Positions 51,985 through 63,598 of a DNA stretch of 64,000 nt are shown piece after piece. Both the position numbers and the translations under genes were made by a program. This DNA comes from Planotetraspora kaengkrachanensis (GTDB lineage Bacteria; Actinomycetota; Actinomycetes; Streptosporangiales; Streptosporangiaceae), in contig NZ_BONV01000014.1 in assembly GCF_016862895.1 (NCBI RefSeq), positions 124,001 to 188,000 of the forward strand. Direction: 5' to 3'. How positions within the stretch are numbered: the stretch's first letter is position 1; every line of letters begins with the position of its first letter. The notes under the pieces were generated by a model. That model saw only the letters and a list, made by a program, of their open reading frames with translations, was not told the DNA's origin and searched no databases.

Positions 51985-53994
51985 CTATCTCTTCAGGACC
52001 CGGCGGACCTTGTCGGCGGCGCGGCTCAGCACGGACCGCTGTCCGGATGCCGCGGGCCTGGGTCGCGCGGGAGCCGTTGCCGGGTCGGCGACGGAGGCCT
52101 CCTCGTGCCGCACCACGGCGGCCCCGCCGTCCTCGGAGACCCCGACGACCAGCGGGAGCTTCGCGAACTTCGGCTTGCCCGAGGAGGGCAGGGACAGGTC
52201 CAGGCGCCACTGGGCGCCCGCCAGTTCGCTCATCGGAAGTTCGGCGGTGAGCACCGCGCCCGCGCCCTGACGCGCGTCCAGTCGGGCGGCGAGAGTCACC
52301 TTCCGCTTCGACGCGGGCGCGGCCAGCCTGAGTGTGGCCTCGCCCGCATCCTGGAGATGCAGAGGGAGGGGCACGGTGAGCCCGGCCTGGCCCGCCCGGA
52401 CCGTCGCGTCGGCCTCGGTCAGGCCGGTGAGCTCGATGGGGAACCGCTTGGTCTTCTGGTCGACGTCCAGCGAGAGGTTGCCGTGCGGGGTCGTCCAGTA
52501 CGGGAGCACCAGCCGCCACGGCGAGCCCACGAGAGCGCCGGTCCGCCCGCGTTCCGCGTCCTCGCCGCGGACCGAGCCGAGGCGCGTCTCCTTGGTCCAG
52601 CCGCAGGAGCTGATGCGGATCAGCACGTCCCAGATGCCCGCCCGAAGCTCGGCGCCGCCGGCCGCGGCCTGCGGGTCGACGAGTGCGGTGGCGCGCAGCA
52701 CCTGCCGGGACATTCCGTCCCGTCCCTCCGCGGGGACCTTCACACGGGTCAGCTCGATCGGCTGGAAGAATTCCGCGGCCGTCTCGCGCTCCCGTACGAC
52801 CAGGTCCACCTTGGACCGGCCCAGCGGCGCCGAGGTGTCGGCGCCCAGTCGCGCGACGGCCTCCATGGTGGACTCCGGCAGCGCCGGGTCGATCAGGTCC
52901 CTGTCGCCGTCGCCGCGGAAGGTGATCGGTTCGCCGCCGGACAGGTACTCGGCGCTGAAACCGATCTCCAGTTTCCCGTCCTTCCACGCGAGGCGCTCCA
53001 GGGTGCCGGAGGGCCTGATCCCGGCCTCCCACCGCGCGAACTCCTCCAGGTCGCCCAGCCGGTCGGCGGCGATCAACGCGGCGGCGATCTGCTGGGTGGG
53101 CTGCAGGCCCGCCGCGACGCCCGGGCCGAAACGCTCCACGACCACCTTGTGGATCTCGCGGAAGAGCTCCTGCCGGTAGTCCTCGGGAAGCTTGAGCAGG
53201 CGCTGCCCGCGCATCCGCTCGACCATCTCGTTGCGCAGCCAGCGGCGGTAGAGCCGGTCGCGCAGGGGGCCCGGCTCGGTGTACCGCTCCACGATGTCGA
53301 GGGCCTCACGGAGGTTGGTGAAGTACCCGACCGGGTCGAACCGCTGGAAGCCCGCGTTCGAGGCGTCGTCACGCCTGATGTGGTAGTAGCACAGGTAGTC
53401 GCTGAGGACCGCGATGTTCCCGGCCCGCAGGTACGCCTCGGTGACGAAGACGTGGTCCTCGAGCCGGCGGCGCCCCTCCTTGTACCGGAGGTCGCAGCGG
53501 TCCAGGAACTCCTTGCGGAACATCTTGTGCGGAGTGAGGCTGTCGATCAGCGGGGCGTTCTCCACGGTGGCGCGGGGACGGTTCTCACGGAAGAGCTCCA
53601 GCGGAACCGGGCGTCCCTTGCCCGCCATCTTGCCGACGATCACGTCGGCGTCGTGCTCGACGCCGTAGTCGTACATCCGCTCCAGGGCCTCGTCGCCCAG
53701 CCAGTCGTCGTTGTCGACGAACTGGATGAACTCCCCCTTCGCCGCCGCGATGCCGGTGTTGCGCGGTTTCCCCGACCAGCCGGACCCCTCCTGGTGGTGG
53801 ATCACGTGCATGTGCGGGTGCTCGGCGGCGAGGCGGTCGAGGCGCGCGGGGGTCTCGTCGGTGGAGCCGTCGTCGACGAAGATGGCCTCGTACTCGTCGT
53901 CCGGGAGGCTCTGACGCAGGAGCGAGGCTATGCAGTCCTCGATGTACTCACCCGGGTTGTAGACCGGGATGACGACGCTCACCTTGATGGGCAT
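51985..53994 (-). CDS. GT2-family glycosyltransferase with extended C-terminal domains
   Basis: A 669-residue glycosyltransferase. The GT-A domain fills residues 1-220 with VSVVIPVYN, FVDDGSTD, GKPRNTG and the metal motif VDNDDW. The next about 120 residues are helical, and residues 340-640 look like two or three beta-sandwich modules with repeated WRLVLPY/WRLDLSLP-like ends, as in teichoic-acid or glycan-tailoring enzymes of actinobacteria. The tail is Ala/Pro/Arg-rich. I chose the ATG at 53994; one 21 bases upstream is possible. No membrane helix, so it probably acts at the cytoplasmic face. Confidence 0.85.
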   Translation of the reverse strand: MPIKVSVVIPVYNPGEYIEDCIASLLRQSLPDDEYEAIFVDDGSTDETPARLDRLAAEHPHMHVIHHQEGSGWSGKPRNTGIAAAKGEFIQFVDNDDWLGDEALERMYDYGVEHDADVIVGKMAGKGRPVPLELFRENRPRATVENAPLIDSLTPHKMFRKEFLDRCDLRYKEGRRRLEDHVFVTEAYLRAGNIAVLSDYLCYYHIRRDDASNAGFQRFDPVGYFTNLREALDIVERYTEPGPLRDRLYRRWLRNEMVERMRGQRLLKLPEDYRQELFREIHKVVVERFGPGVAAGLQPTQQIAAALIAADRLGDLEEFARWEAGIRPSGTLERLAWKDGKLEIGFSAEYLSGGEPITFRGDGDRDLIDPALPESTMEAVARLGADTSAPLGRSKVDLVVRERETAAEFFQPIELTRVKVPAEGRDGMSRQVLRATALVDPQAAAGGAELRAGIWDVLIRISSCGWTKETRLGSVRGEDAERGRTGALVGSPWRLVLPYWTTPHGNLSLDVDQKTKRFPIELTGLTEADATVRAGQAGLTVPLPLHLQDAGEATLRLAAPASKRKVTLAARLDARQGAGAVLTAELPMSELAGAQWRLDLSLPSSGKPKFAKLPLVVGVSEDGGAAVVRHEEASVADPATAPARPRPAASGQRSVLSRAADKVRRVLKR

Positions 53995-54212
53995 GTCGTA
54001 TGTCGCCTCAATCATCTGGTCGGGGGCCCCTGGCACAAGATCGCCCGGAGAGTCGTGCGGGACACGCTAGCGGGTGCCCGGTGATCTCCGCGATCGTCTG
54101 CGCGGACCGTCGCGGTCCCACGCCCGGGCCCGGGGTACGGCGAACCGCCCCCGGCGAGGGCTTCGGAGCGTGAAGCGGCACCCGGGCCGGCCGCCGGCGG
54201 GAGGGAACAGAG

Positions 54213-54241
54213 CGGCCGGGCTCCTTGGGGGAACCCGGCCG
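54213..54241 (-). terminator. Hairpin after tex
   Basis: CGGCCGGG (54213-54220) and CCCGGCCG (54234-54241) form a perfect 8-base stem with a 13-base loop, 34 bases downstream of the tex stop on the minus strand. Confidence 0.55.
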
Positions 54242-54274
54242 TGATGCATGCGGTGTCTCCGGAGTGTGCCGGCG

Positions 54275-56707
54275 TCAGCGGCGGGAGGACCCGGGGTCGG
54301 TGAGGCCCGCGCGCCGGAGGGCCTCGGCCATCGCGCCGCCGCCGGAGCCGCTGCCGCCGCCCGAGCCGCGTCCGGAGCGGTTGCCGGAGCCGCTGCCGCC
54401 GCCCGAGCCGCCTCCGGAGCGATTGCCGGAGCCCCGGTTCTGCCCGGTGCTCTGGCCGGCGTTCTGGCCGCCGTCCCTGCCCTGACGGCCCCGGCCCGCG
54501 CCCCGGTCCTGCTGGGGCCTCCCGTCCCGAGAGGGCCGTCCGCCCTGGCCCGCGGTCGCCTCGTCCTCGAGCCGGAGCGTGAGCGAGATGCGCTTGCGCG
54601 GGATGTCCACGTCGAGGACCTTCACCCGCACCACGTCGCCGGGCTTGACGACGTCACGGGGGTCCTTGACGAACGTGTTCGACATCGCCGACACGTGGAC
54701 CAGCCCGTCCTGGTGCACGCCGATGTCGACGAAGGCGCCGAAGGCCGCGACGTTCGTGACGACGCCCTCCAGGATCATGCCGGAGGCCAGGTCGGAGATC
54801 TTCTCCACGCCGTCCTTGAAGGTCGCCGTCTTGAACGCGGGCCGGGGGTCGCGGCCCGGCTTCTCGAGCTCCTTCAGGATGTCGGTGACCGTGGGCAGGC
54901 CGAAGGTGTCGTCGACGAAGTCGGCCGGCTTGATCGAGCGCAGCGCGGCCGTGTTGCCGATGAGCGAGCGCAGGTCCCCCTGAGTGGCCTCCTGCATGCG
55001 CCGGACCACGGGATAGGCCTCCGGGTGCACGCTGGAGGCGTCGAGCGGGTCGTCGCCGTCCGGGATGCGCAGGAAGCCCGCGCACTGCTCGAACGCCTTG
55101 GGGCCCAGCCGCGGAACCTGCTTCAACGCGCTCCGCGAGCGGAACGGGCCGTTGGCGTCGCGGTGCGACACGATGTTCTCCGCCAGGCCGGAGCCGATTC
55201 CGGAGACGCGGGTGAGCAGCGGCACCGAGGCGGTGTTCAGGTCCACGCCCACGCCGTTCACACAGTCCTCGACCACGGCGTCGAGCGACCGGGAGAGCTT
55301 CACCTCGGACAGGTCGTGCTGGTACTGGCCGACGCCGATGGACTTCGGGTCGATCTTCACGAGCTCGGCCAGCGGGTCCTGCAGACGGCGCGCGATGGAG
55401 ACCGCGCCGCGCAGCGACACGTCGAGGCCGGGCAGCTCCTGCGAGGCGTAGGCCGAGGCCGAGTAGACCGAGGCGCCCGCCTCCGAGACCACGACCTTGG
55501 TGAGCCCCGGCATGAGCTTGACCAGCTCCCCGGCGAGCTTGTCGGTCTCGCGCGACGCCGTGCCGTTGCCGATCGCGATCAGGTCGACCCCGTGCTCGGC
55601 GGCGAGCCGGCCGAGGACGGCGAGCGACTGGTCCCACTGCCGCTTCGGCTCGTGCGGGTAGATCGTCTCGGTGGCCACGACCTTGCCCGTCGCGTCGACC
55701 ACGGCCACCTTCACACCCGTACGCAGACCCGGGTCGAGACCCATCGTCGCGCGGGTGCCCGCCGGGGCCGCGAGCAGCAGGTCGCGCAGGTTGGCGGCGA
55801 AGACGCGCACGGCCTCCTCCTCGGCGGCCTGCCACAGCCGGGTACGGAGGTCGATCCCGAGGTGGACCAGGATCCGCGTCCGCCAGGCCCAGCGGACGGT
55901 CTCCGCGAGCCACTTGTCCGCCGGGCGGCCCTGGTCGGAGATGCCGAACCGGGCGGCGACGCGCAGCTCGTAGCCGTTCGGCTCCTCCGCCTCGGGGTCG
56001 AGCGTCAGGGTGAGGATCTCCTCCTTCTCGCCCCGGAACATCGCGAGGATGCGGTGCGAGGGCAGTTTCGTGAACGGCTCGGAGAAGTCGAAGTAGTCGG
56101 AGAACTTGGCCCCGGCCTCCTCCTTGCCCTCCCTGACCTGCGCGACCATCCGGCCGCGTCCCCACATGCGCTCGCGCAGGCCGCCGATCAGGTCGGCGTC
56201 CTCGCCGAACCGCTCCACCAGGATGGCCCGGGCGCCCTCCAGTGCGGCCGCCGCGTCGGCGACGCCCTCCCCGACGTACGGCTCCGCCGTGGCGGCCGGG
56301 TCGAGCGTGGGGTCGGCGAGCAGGCCGTCGGCGAGCGGCTCCAGCCCCGCCTCCCTGGCGATCTGCGCCTTGGTCCGGCGCTTGGGCTTGTAGGGCAGGT
56401 AGATGTCCTCCAGCCGCGCCTTCGAGTCGGCCGCCATGATCTGCGCCTCGAGGGCGTCGTCGAGCTTGCCCTGCGAGCGGATCGACTCGATGATGGCCGC
56501 GCGCCGCTCCTCCAGCTCACGCAGGTAGCGCAGCCGCTCCTCGAGGGTGCGCAGCTGCGCGTCGTCGAGCATGCCGGTCGCTTCCTTGCGGTAGCGGGCG
56601 ATGAACGGGACCGTCGCCCCGCCGTCGAGCAGGTCGACGGCCGCGGTCACCTGACTCTCGCGCACGCCGAGCTCCTCGGCGATCCGCTGCTGAATGGAGG
56701 TCGTCAC
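54275..56707 (-). CDS. tex: Tex-family RNA-binding transcription accessory protein
   Basis: An 810-residue Tex protein. Domain order: N-terminal helical Tex_N, RuvC-like YqgF domain ([14 protein letters not shown]), HhH segments ([20 protein letters not shown] and [17 protein letters not shown], listed in part) and the S1 RNA-binding domain near residues 640-720. The last 90 residues are a Gly/Ser/Arg/Gln-rich RGG-like tail, ending in a short conserved AEALRRAGL helix. The GTG at 56707 starts nearest the family's N-terminus; a GTG at 56737 is possible. Confidence 0.94.
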   Translation of the reverse strand: MTTSIQQRIAEELGVRESQVTAAVDLLDGGATVPFIARYRKEATGMLDDAQLRTLEERLRYLRELEERRAAIIESIRSQGKLDDALEAQIMAADSKARLEDIYLPYKPKRRTKAQIAREAGLEPLADGLLADPTLDPAATAEPYVGEGVADAAAALEGARAILVERFGEDADLIGGLRERMWGRGRMVAQVREGKEEAGAKFSDYFDFSEPFTKLPSHRILAMFRGEKEEILTLTLDPEAEEPNGYELRVAARFGISDQGRPADKWLAETVRWAWRTRILVHLGIDLRTRLWQAAEEEAVRVFAANLRDLLLAAPAGTRATMGLDPGLRTGVKVAVVDATGKVVATETIYPHEPKRQWDQSLAVLGRLAAEHGVDLIAIGNGTASRETDKLAGELVKLMPGLTKVVVSEAGASVYSASAYASQELPGLDVSLRGAVSIARRLQDPLAELVKIDPKSIGVGQYQHDLSEVKLSRSLDAVVEDCVNGVGVDLNTASVPLLTRVSGIGSGLAENIVSHRDANGPFRSRSALKQVPRLGPKAFEQCAGFLRIPDGDDPLDASSVHPEAYPVVRRMQEATQGDLRSLIGNTAALRSIKPADFVDDTFGLPTVTDILKELEKPGRDPRPAFKTATFKDGVEKISDLASGMILEGVVTNVAAFGAFVDIGVHQDGLVHVSAMSNTFVKDPRDVVKPGDVVRVKVLDVDIPRKRISLTLRLEDEATAGQGGRPSRDGRPQQDRGAGRGRQGRDGGQNAGQSTGQNRGSGNRSGGGSGGGSGSGNRSGRGSGGGSGSGGGAMAEALRRAGLTDPGSSRR

Positions 56708-56890
56708 GATCCTGATCCGCCTTCTTCCGGGAGGCACTCATTCTGCCGGATCGCGGAGGCGATCCCGCCGTCGCGGGCGAAGGCCGCATGACAAGGCCGT
56801 ACGGCCCGGCAGAACGCGGCAGGCCGCGCGAATGGTCAGTATGGTCTCCCTGCCGCGATCGTGTCCCCCAGCCGAGGAGAGTGACCCGGA

Positions 56891-58807
56891 TTGACGACAT
56901 CCGCGCAGCGGGAGCGCCCCGGAGCCGTCCGCGCCTGGCTTCTTGAGGGCCTCCAGCGCGAACGCCGGGGCAACGGCCCGCACAAGGAGCATCCAGAGAA
57001 GCGGCACAGCTGGTGGCAGGTCATGTGCCTCACCGGAGTCGACTACTTCTCCACCTTGGGATACCAGCCCGGCATCGCGGCGGCCGCCGCCGGGGCGTTG
57101 TCGCCGATCGCCACGCTCCTGCTGGTGCTGCTCACGCTGTTCGGCGCCCTGCCCACCTACCGGGCCGTCGCCGGGCAGAGCCCCAACGGGATGGGCTCCA
57201 TCGCGATGCTGGAGGGACTGCTGCCGCGCTGGTGGGGCAAGCTCTTCGTGCTCGTGCTGCTCGGGTTCGTGGCGACCGCGTTCATCTTCACCATCACCCT
57301 GTCCGCGTCGGACGCCACGGCGCACATCCTGCAGAACCCGTTCGTACCGGGATTCCTCAGCGGCCACGAGGTCGGCATCACGCTCGTGCTGATCGCGCTG
57401 CTCGGCGTCATCTTCCTGCGCGGCTTCAGCGAGGCGATCGGGCTCGCGGTCGTCCTGGTCGCGGTCTACCTCGCACTCAACGTGGTGGTCGTCGGGGTGG
57501 CCCTGGCGAAGGTCGTCTCTGAGCCGTCGCTGTTCCAGGGCTGGCAGAACGCGCTCACGGCCGACCACTCGAGCCCGGTGGCGATGGTCGCGATGTCCCT
57601 GCTGGTGCTGCCGAAGCTGGCGCTCGGCCTGTCCGGCTTCGAGACGGGCGTGGCCGTGATGCCGCAGATCGAGGGCGACCTGCGCGCCAGGATCGCCGGT
57701 GCGCGGCGGCTGCTCACCACCGCGGCGCTGATCATGAGCGTCTTCCTGCTCGCCAGCAGCGTCGCGACGACCATGCTGATCCCGGCGCAGGAGTTCGAGG
57801 AGGGCGGCAAGGCCGCGGGCCGGGCGCTCGCCTACCTGGCCCACGAGAACCTGGGCGACGCCTTCGGCACCGCCTACGACGTCAGCACGATCGCCATCCT
57901 CTGGTTCGCGGGCGCGTCCGCGATGACCGGGCTGCTGAACATCGTGCCCCGCTACCTGCCCAGGTACGGCATGGCCCCCGACTGGGCCCGCGCCGTCCGC
58001 CCCCTCGTGCTGGTGTTCACCGGCATCGCGTTCGGCATCACGATCCTGTTCGGCGCGCAGGTGGAGCCGCAGGGCGGCGCGTACGCCACGGGGGTGCTCG
58101 TGCTGATCCTCTCTGCGGCGGTGGCCGTCACGCTCACCGCCTTCCGTGCGGGCCGCACGGCCGCCGGCGCGGGCTTCGGCGTGATCTCCCTCGTCGTCGC
58201 CTACGCCGCGGTCGAGAACATCAGGGAGCGGCCCGACGGCCTGAGCATCGCGATCGGCTTCGTCGTGGCCATCGTCGTGAGCTCCCTGGTGTCCCGCGCC
58301 ACCCGGTCGACGGAGTTGCGGGTCACCGAGGTGAGGCTGGACGAGGCCGCCCGCAGGATCGTCGCCGAGGCCCCCGGGCAGCTCCGCCTGATCGCCAACG
58401 AACCCGACGCCCGGGACACGGCCGAGTACGCCGAGAAGGACCGCGAGACCCGCGAGTACCACCACCTGCCGGAAGACGAGCCGATGATCTTCCTGGAGGT
58501 GACCCTCGGCGACGCGTCGGAGTTCGAGACGGACCTGCTCGTCAAGGGAGAGACGCGGCACGGCTACCAGGTGCTGAAAGTGGAGAGCCCCGCGGTGGCC
58601 AACACGATCGCGGCCATCCTGTTCCACCTCAGGGACCTGACGGGGAACCGGCCGCACGTCTACTTCCACTGGGCCGAGGGGAACCCGGTCGGCGCGTTGC
58701 TGCGCTACCTGGTCTTCGGCGGGGGAGACGTGCCGCCGCTGACCCGGGAGGTCATCAGGAAGGCGGAGCCCGACGTCGGGCTCCGCCCCCAGGTCCACGT
58801 GAGCTGA
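56891..58807 (+). CDS. APC-superfamily permease with cytoplasmic C-terminal domain
   Basis: A 638-residue transporter with about 12 helices (residues 40-485). Helix 1 carries the unwound-helix sequence [15 protein letters not shown]. The last 150 residues are soluble and resemble no domain I can name; they contain an HLP...[12 protein letters not shown] strand-rich part. TTG start; the in-frame stop nine bases upstream rules out an earlier one, and GAGGAG is well spaced. Substrate may be an amino acid or cation. It is divergent from tex. Confidence 0.85.
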   Translation: MTTSAQRERPGAVRAWLLEGLQRERRGNGPHKEHPEKRHSWWQVMCLTGVDYFSTLGYQPGIAAAAAGALSPIATLLLVLLTLFGALPTYRAVAGQSPNGMGSIAMLEGLLPRWWGKLFVLVLLGFVATAFIFTITLSASDATAHILQNPFVPGFLSGHEVGITLVLIALLGVIFLRGFSEAIGLAVVLVAVYLALNVVVVGVALAKVVSEPSLFQGWQNALTADHSSPVAMVAMSLLVLPKLALGLSGFETGVAVMPQIEGDLRARIAGARRLLTTAALIMSVFLLASSVATTMLIPAQEFEEGGKAAGRALAYLAHENLGDAFGTAYDVSTIAILWFAGASAMTGLLNIVPRYLPRYGMAPDWARAVRPLVLVFTGIAFGITILFGAQVEPQGGAYATGVLVLILSAAVAVTLTAFRAGRTAAGAGFGVISLVVAYAAVENIRERPDGLSIAIGFVVAIVVSSLVSRATRSTELRVTEVRLDEAARRIVAEAPGQLRLIANEPDARDTAEYAEKDRETREYHHLPEDEPMIFLEVTLGDASEFETDLLVKGETRHGYQVLKVESPAVANTIAAILFHLRDLTGNRPHVYFHWAEGNPVGALLRYLVFGGGDVPPLTREVIRKAEPDVGLRPQVHVS

Positions 58808-58838
58808 TCCGCTCCGGCGAGCGGCCGGCCCGGTCGGA

Positions 58839-58868
58839 CGGCCGGGGAGGCGGGCGCCTCCCCGGCCG
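58839..58868. terminator. Bidirectional hairpin between permease and chitinase
   Basis: CGGCCGGGGAGG (58839-58850) and CCTCCCCGGCCG (58857-58868), a perfect 12-base stem, extendable by one pair, with a loop of four to six bases. It lies in the 66-base gap between two convergent genes and could end both transcripts. Confidence 0.8.
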
Positions 58869-58873
58869 CCCGG

Positions 58874-60859
<1,986 letters not shown>

Positions 60860-61113
60860 AGGTGCTCCACGTCCAGGGGGCGGATGCGAGGGGAGGGTGC
60901 GGAGGACGCGTGCGCGAGGCCGGCCGGGGCCGCTCGCGTGGAATGTCTGGGCGCGGGGGATCGGAACGACGATGGGCGGCGACCGTGGCATGGCGCGGTT
61001 CCTGCCTGCTTGTTCGCGGGGAATTATTAGTAAGCTTTCCTGTTAATTTAAGGTGAACTTACCCACGGTCCGCACCAGCGTCAATATGCGAGAAAAGAGA
61101 AAAGACCACACGC
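60860..61113 (-). promoter_or_regulatory. Promoter/leader region of the chitinase
   Basis: About 250 bases with no gene. An AT-rich island at 61022-61062 contains, on the minus strand, TTAACAGGAAAGCTTACTAA, which partly resembles AGGAAAG/CTTTCCT-type sites I associate with secreted carbohydrase genes in actinobacteria; this match is weak. The rest is GC-rich leader. Confidence 0.35.
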
Positions 61114-61149
61114 CGAGGCCCCGGCGGGTCGACTCCCGCCGGGGCCTCG
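61114..61149 (-). terminator. Strong intrinsic terminator after the zinc-ribbon gene
   Basis: Perfect 15-base stem CGAGGCCCCGGCGGG / CCCGCCGGGGCCTCG with a 6-base loop, 9 bases after the stop of the minus-strand gene. On that strand it is followed by a T-rich run (GGTCTTTTCTCTTTTC), making it the clearest intrinsic terminator in the window. Confidence 0.88.
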
Positions 61150-61158
61150 AAGGCGTGA

Positions 61159-61590
61159 TCAGTGCCTGATCACCTGGCCGTACATCTCGACGCCGGTGAA
61201 GACGAGCAGCGAGATCGCCAGCAGGGCGTACGGCAGGAGCGGGGTGGCGTGCCGGTGGCCTGCGCCCTCGAGCGCGGTGGTGGGTACGGCGGTCGTGCGC
61301 ACGGCGGTGATCTCCGCGTGGTGCGCCAGGTAGCCGGTGGGAAAGGTCGTCACGCTGCCGCATCCGCAGTGCGGGCAGACCATGCCCGACCAGGGAGGCT
61401 GGACCTGCGTGCCCTCTCGCGTCCAGATGACGACGTCGTTGCCGTGCCCGTCCGACTGGCGGCGCACGAGGTACTCCTCCTCCCAGACGCGCAGGCAGTG
61501 CAGGCACTCGAAAGGCCACGTCTCGTAGGTGCTGAACCCCTCCGGCACCCGGACCACCCCCTTGGTCGATGGGTCACCGCGTGATCTCAT
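61159..61590 (-). CDS. Zinc-ribbon protein with C-terminal membrane anchor
   Basis: Not a named family. A 143-residue protein whose N-terminal part has CLHC near residue 31 and CPHCGCG near residue 73, a likely four-cysteine zinc ribbon, and whose last 25 residues form one hydrophobic helix (LLPYALLAISLLVFTGVEMY). The start is uncertain; the ATG at 61590 is preceded by GTGGGGC, and the frame stays open to 61671. Role unknown, perhaps a membrane-tethered metal or nucleic-acid-binding protein. Confidence 0.7.
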   Translation of the reverse strand: MRSRGDPSTKGVVRVPEGFSTYETWPFECLHCLRVWEEEYLVRRQSDGHGNDVVIWTREGTQVQPPWSGMVCPHCGCGSVTTFPTGYLAHHAEITAVRTTAVPTTALEGAGHRHATPLLPYALLAISLLVFTGVEMYGQVIRH

Positions 61591-61819
61591 GCCCCACTGC
61601 CGAGATTGCGAAAGGCCCGTTTTCGAGTGTCGTCTTGTCATGGAATGACCCGCAAGGGGAGCGTCGGCCACGATACGTAATTATTAAGTCGCAAGTCGTA
61701 ACTCTCGGTTATGTCAGTATCGTGAAGTACGTCACTGAGTCGCCGATTCTGCTGCTCTGCACGGTGTAATGGCAGGGGATGTGCGGAAACCGCCCTGTCG
61801 TGGGCGGTAGCGTCGGATC

Positions 61820-62815
61820 ATGCGACTCGGAGTCCTGGACGTCGGTTCCAACACGGTGCACCTGCTGGTGATGGACGCGCACCAGGGCGCTCGCCCCATT
61901 CCCGCCTTCTCCCACAAGGAGGAGTTGCGGCTTGCCGAGCACCTCGTGGACGGCAACCGGCTCTCGGAGGAGGGCGCGGCACGACTGAGCGCGACGGTCG
62001 CGGACGCCCTGCGCATCGCGGAGGACAAGGGCGTGGAGGACCTGGTGGCCTTCGCCACCTCGGCGGTCCGCGAGGCCGTCAACGGTGAGGACGTCCTCAG
62101 CCGGATCGAGTCCGGCACGCCGCTCGGGATCCAGGTGCTCTCCGGGGACGACGAGGCGCGCCTGACCTTCCTGGCCGTCCGCCGGTGGTTCGGATGGTCG
62201 TCCGGCCGCCTGCTCGTCGTCGACATCGGCGGCGGTTCGCTGGAGATCGCCTCCGGGATCGACGAGGAGCCCGACGTGGCGGTGTCGCTCCCGCTCGGGG
62301 CGGGACGGCTGACCCGGGACTTCTTCACCTCGGACCCGCCGGCCCCCGAGGAGGTCCGCCTCCTGCGCCGCCATGCCCGGGCCGAGATCGCCCGCCAGGT
62401 CGGAGCCGTCACCCGGTACGGCAGGGCCGACCACGCCGTCGCCACGTCGAAGACCTTCCGCCAGCTCGCCAGGATCGCGGGCGCGGCCTCCTCGAACGAG
62501 GGCCCGTACGTCAGGCGCACGCTCTCGCACGGCGCCCTGTCGGAATGGACTACGCGGCTGGCCGCGATGCCCGCGGCAGAGCGGTCCAAGCTGCCCGGGG
62601 TGTCCGTCGGCAGGGCGCCGCAGCTCCTCGCGGGGGCGGTCGTCGCCGACGCCGCGATGGACCTGCTCGGCGTGCCCACGCTGGAGCTGTGCCCGTGGGC
62701 GCTGCGTGAGGGGATGATCCTGCGCCGCCTCGACGTCCTTCCTGGCGGCCGGCCGGGGGCCTCCGATCGGCGCGGTCTGGCGGTGTCCGGCGAGCAAAGG
62801 TATGAATCCCCTTAA
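61820..62815 (+). CDS. Ppx/GppA-family phosphatase
   Basis: A 331-residue actin-fold exopolyphosphatase or (p)ppGpp-phosphatase-like protein of the short, single-module actinobacterial kind. The phosphate loops are [12 protein letters not shown] at the N-terminus and [12 protein letters not shown] in the middle; catalytic Glu candidates lie in [13 protein letters not shown]. The C-terminal HD-like part of E. coli Ppx is absent. Start ATG at 61820. Substrate choice between polyphosphate and pppGpp cannot be told. Confidence 0.9.
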   Translation: MRLGVLDVGSNTVHLLVMDAHQGARPIPAFSHKEELRLAEHLVDGNRLSEEGAARLSATVADALRIAEDKGVEDLVAFATSAVREAVNGEDVLSRIESGTPLGIQVLSGDDEARLTFLAVRRWFGWSSGRLLVVDIGGGSLEIASGIDEEPDVAVSLPLGAGRLTRDFFTSDPPAPEEVRLLRRHARAEIARQVGAVTRYGRADHAVATSKTFRQLARIAGAASSNEGPYVRRTLSHGALSEWTTRLAAMPAAERSKLPGVSVGRAPQLLAGAVVADAAMDLLGVPTLELCPWALREGMILRRLDVLPGGRPGASDRRGLAVSGEQRYESP

Positions 62816-62893
62816 ATAGGGCACTCAGCCGCTGTAAAGCGATCTCGTGCGCCGCCCTGCGGGATCGCCAGGCCGACCTCGTGGGGGCGACGT

Positions 62894-63220
62894 ATGGGGG
62901 AGCTGCTGGGAGCGATGATCTCCCTCGCGGCGCTGACGGTGCTCGTCGTGCTGGCGCTGCTGGCGATCTCGGCCGCGGTGCTGGTCGCGCTGGGCGCCCT
63001 GGCCGCCACCACCAGGCGGGAGCCGTACATGGGGGATCCGGTCGCCGTGGGACGGCGGCCCGCGGGCGGCGGCGTGGAGGCCGGGCCCGTCCGCCCGGAC
63101 GGCATGGACGTACCCGAGTCCGCGGACGGGATGCGCGCACCCGGGCACGACGGGCTTCGCCCGGCGGAGCGCGACGGGGCTCGCGCGCCGGGGAGCCCGG
63201 ATGACCGGCCGCGCCGGTGA
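62894..63220 (+). CDS. Small single-pass membrane protein
   Basis: A 108-residue protein not matching a family I know. Residues 6-39 form one long hydrophobic helix (VLVVLALLAISAAVLVALGA within it); the rest is a Pro/Gly/Asp/Arg-rich, probably disordered cytoplasmic or outer tail. GTGGGGG precedes the ATG, and the third codon positions are G/C-rich as expected of a gene. Function unknown. Confidence 0.6.
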   Translation: MGELLGAMISLAALTVLVVLALLAISAAVLVALGALAATTRREPYMGDPVAVGRRPAGGGVEAGPVRPDGMDVPESADGMRAPGHDGLRPAERDGARAPGSPDDRPRR

Positions 63221-63293
63221 CGGTCCCGGCGCCGGGCGCGGGTGGTGCGCCGCGCCGGAGCCCGGCGGCCGGCCGAGTGAGGGAAGCAGGCGA

Positions 63294-63431
63294 TCAGGTG
63301 GGGTCGCGCTCGCCGGAGAGGGCCTCGACCAGCTCGGTGAGGTGGGCGACCTGCGTCTCCAGCCCGCGGACACGGGCTTCCAACTCGATGAGCCGGGGGT
63401 TCTGGAATCCGTCGGCGATCTGCCTCGTCAT
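63294..63431 (-). CDS. Small coiled-coil protein, 45 residues
   Basis: A short gene of 45 residues beginning MTRQIADGFQNPRLIELEAR with a clear heptad pattern (Leu at LIELEARVRGLETQV and AHLTELVEAL), so a short coiled coil, probably oligomeric. A GGGAGGAACG ribosome site sits right before the ATG at 63431, and codon use fits the genome. Short coiled-coil proteins of this look are common in actinomycetes; the function is unknown. Confidence 0.7.
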   Translation of the reverse strand: MTRQIADGFQNPRLIELEARVRGLETQVAHLTELVEALSGERDPT

Positions 63432-63598
63432 CGTTCCTCCCGAGCGGCGCCGGGTGGGGGCCGGCGTGTGGTGCGCGCCTCACGTCGGCGACGTGTCACG
63501 GCGGGGACGTGGATTCCTATTCCCCTGAATATTCGGTGTTATCCCGCCATCGCACGCCGACTTCCCGTGCCCGCGGCGGGTTCGGAGAGGATGGGACG

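Noticed and set aside
54248-56791. 847-codon frame on the plus strand opposite tex
   Set aside because: Antisense shadow of tex; the encoded protein is Arg/Leu/Gly-rich low complexity without domains.
56820-56890. Possible c-di-AMP (ydaO-type) riboswitch in front of the APC permease
   Set aside because: The gap to tex is far too short for the riboswitch and lacks its conserved helices; the permease is also not of the KimA type by its helix-1 sequence.
61669-61724. CACGATAC and GTATCGTG inverted repeat between the zinc-ribbon and ppx genes
   Set aside because: Arms are 40 bases apart and 8 bases long, which can arise by chance; no supporting context.
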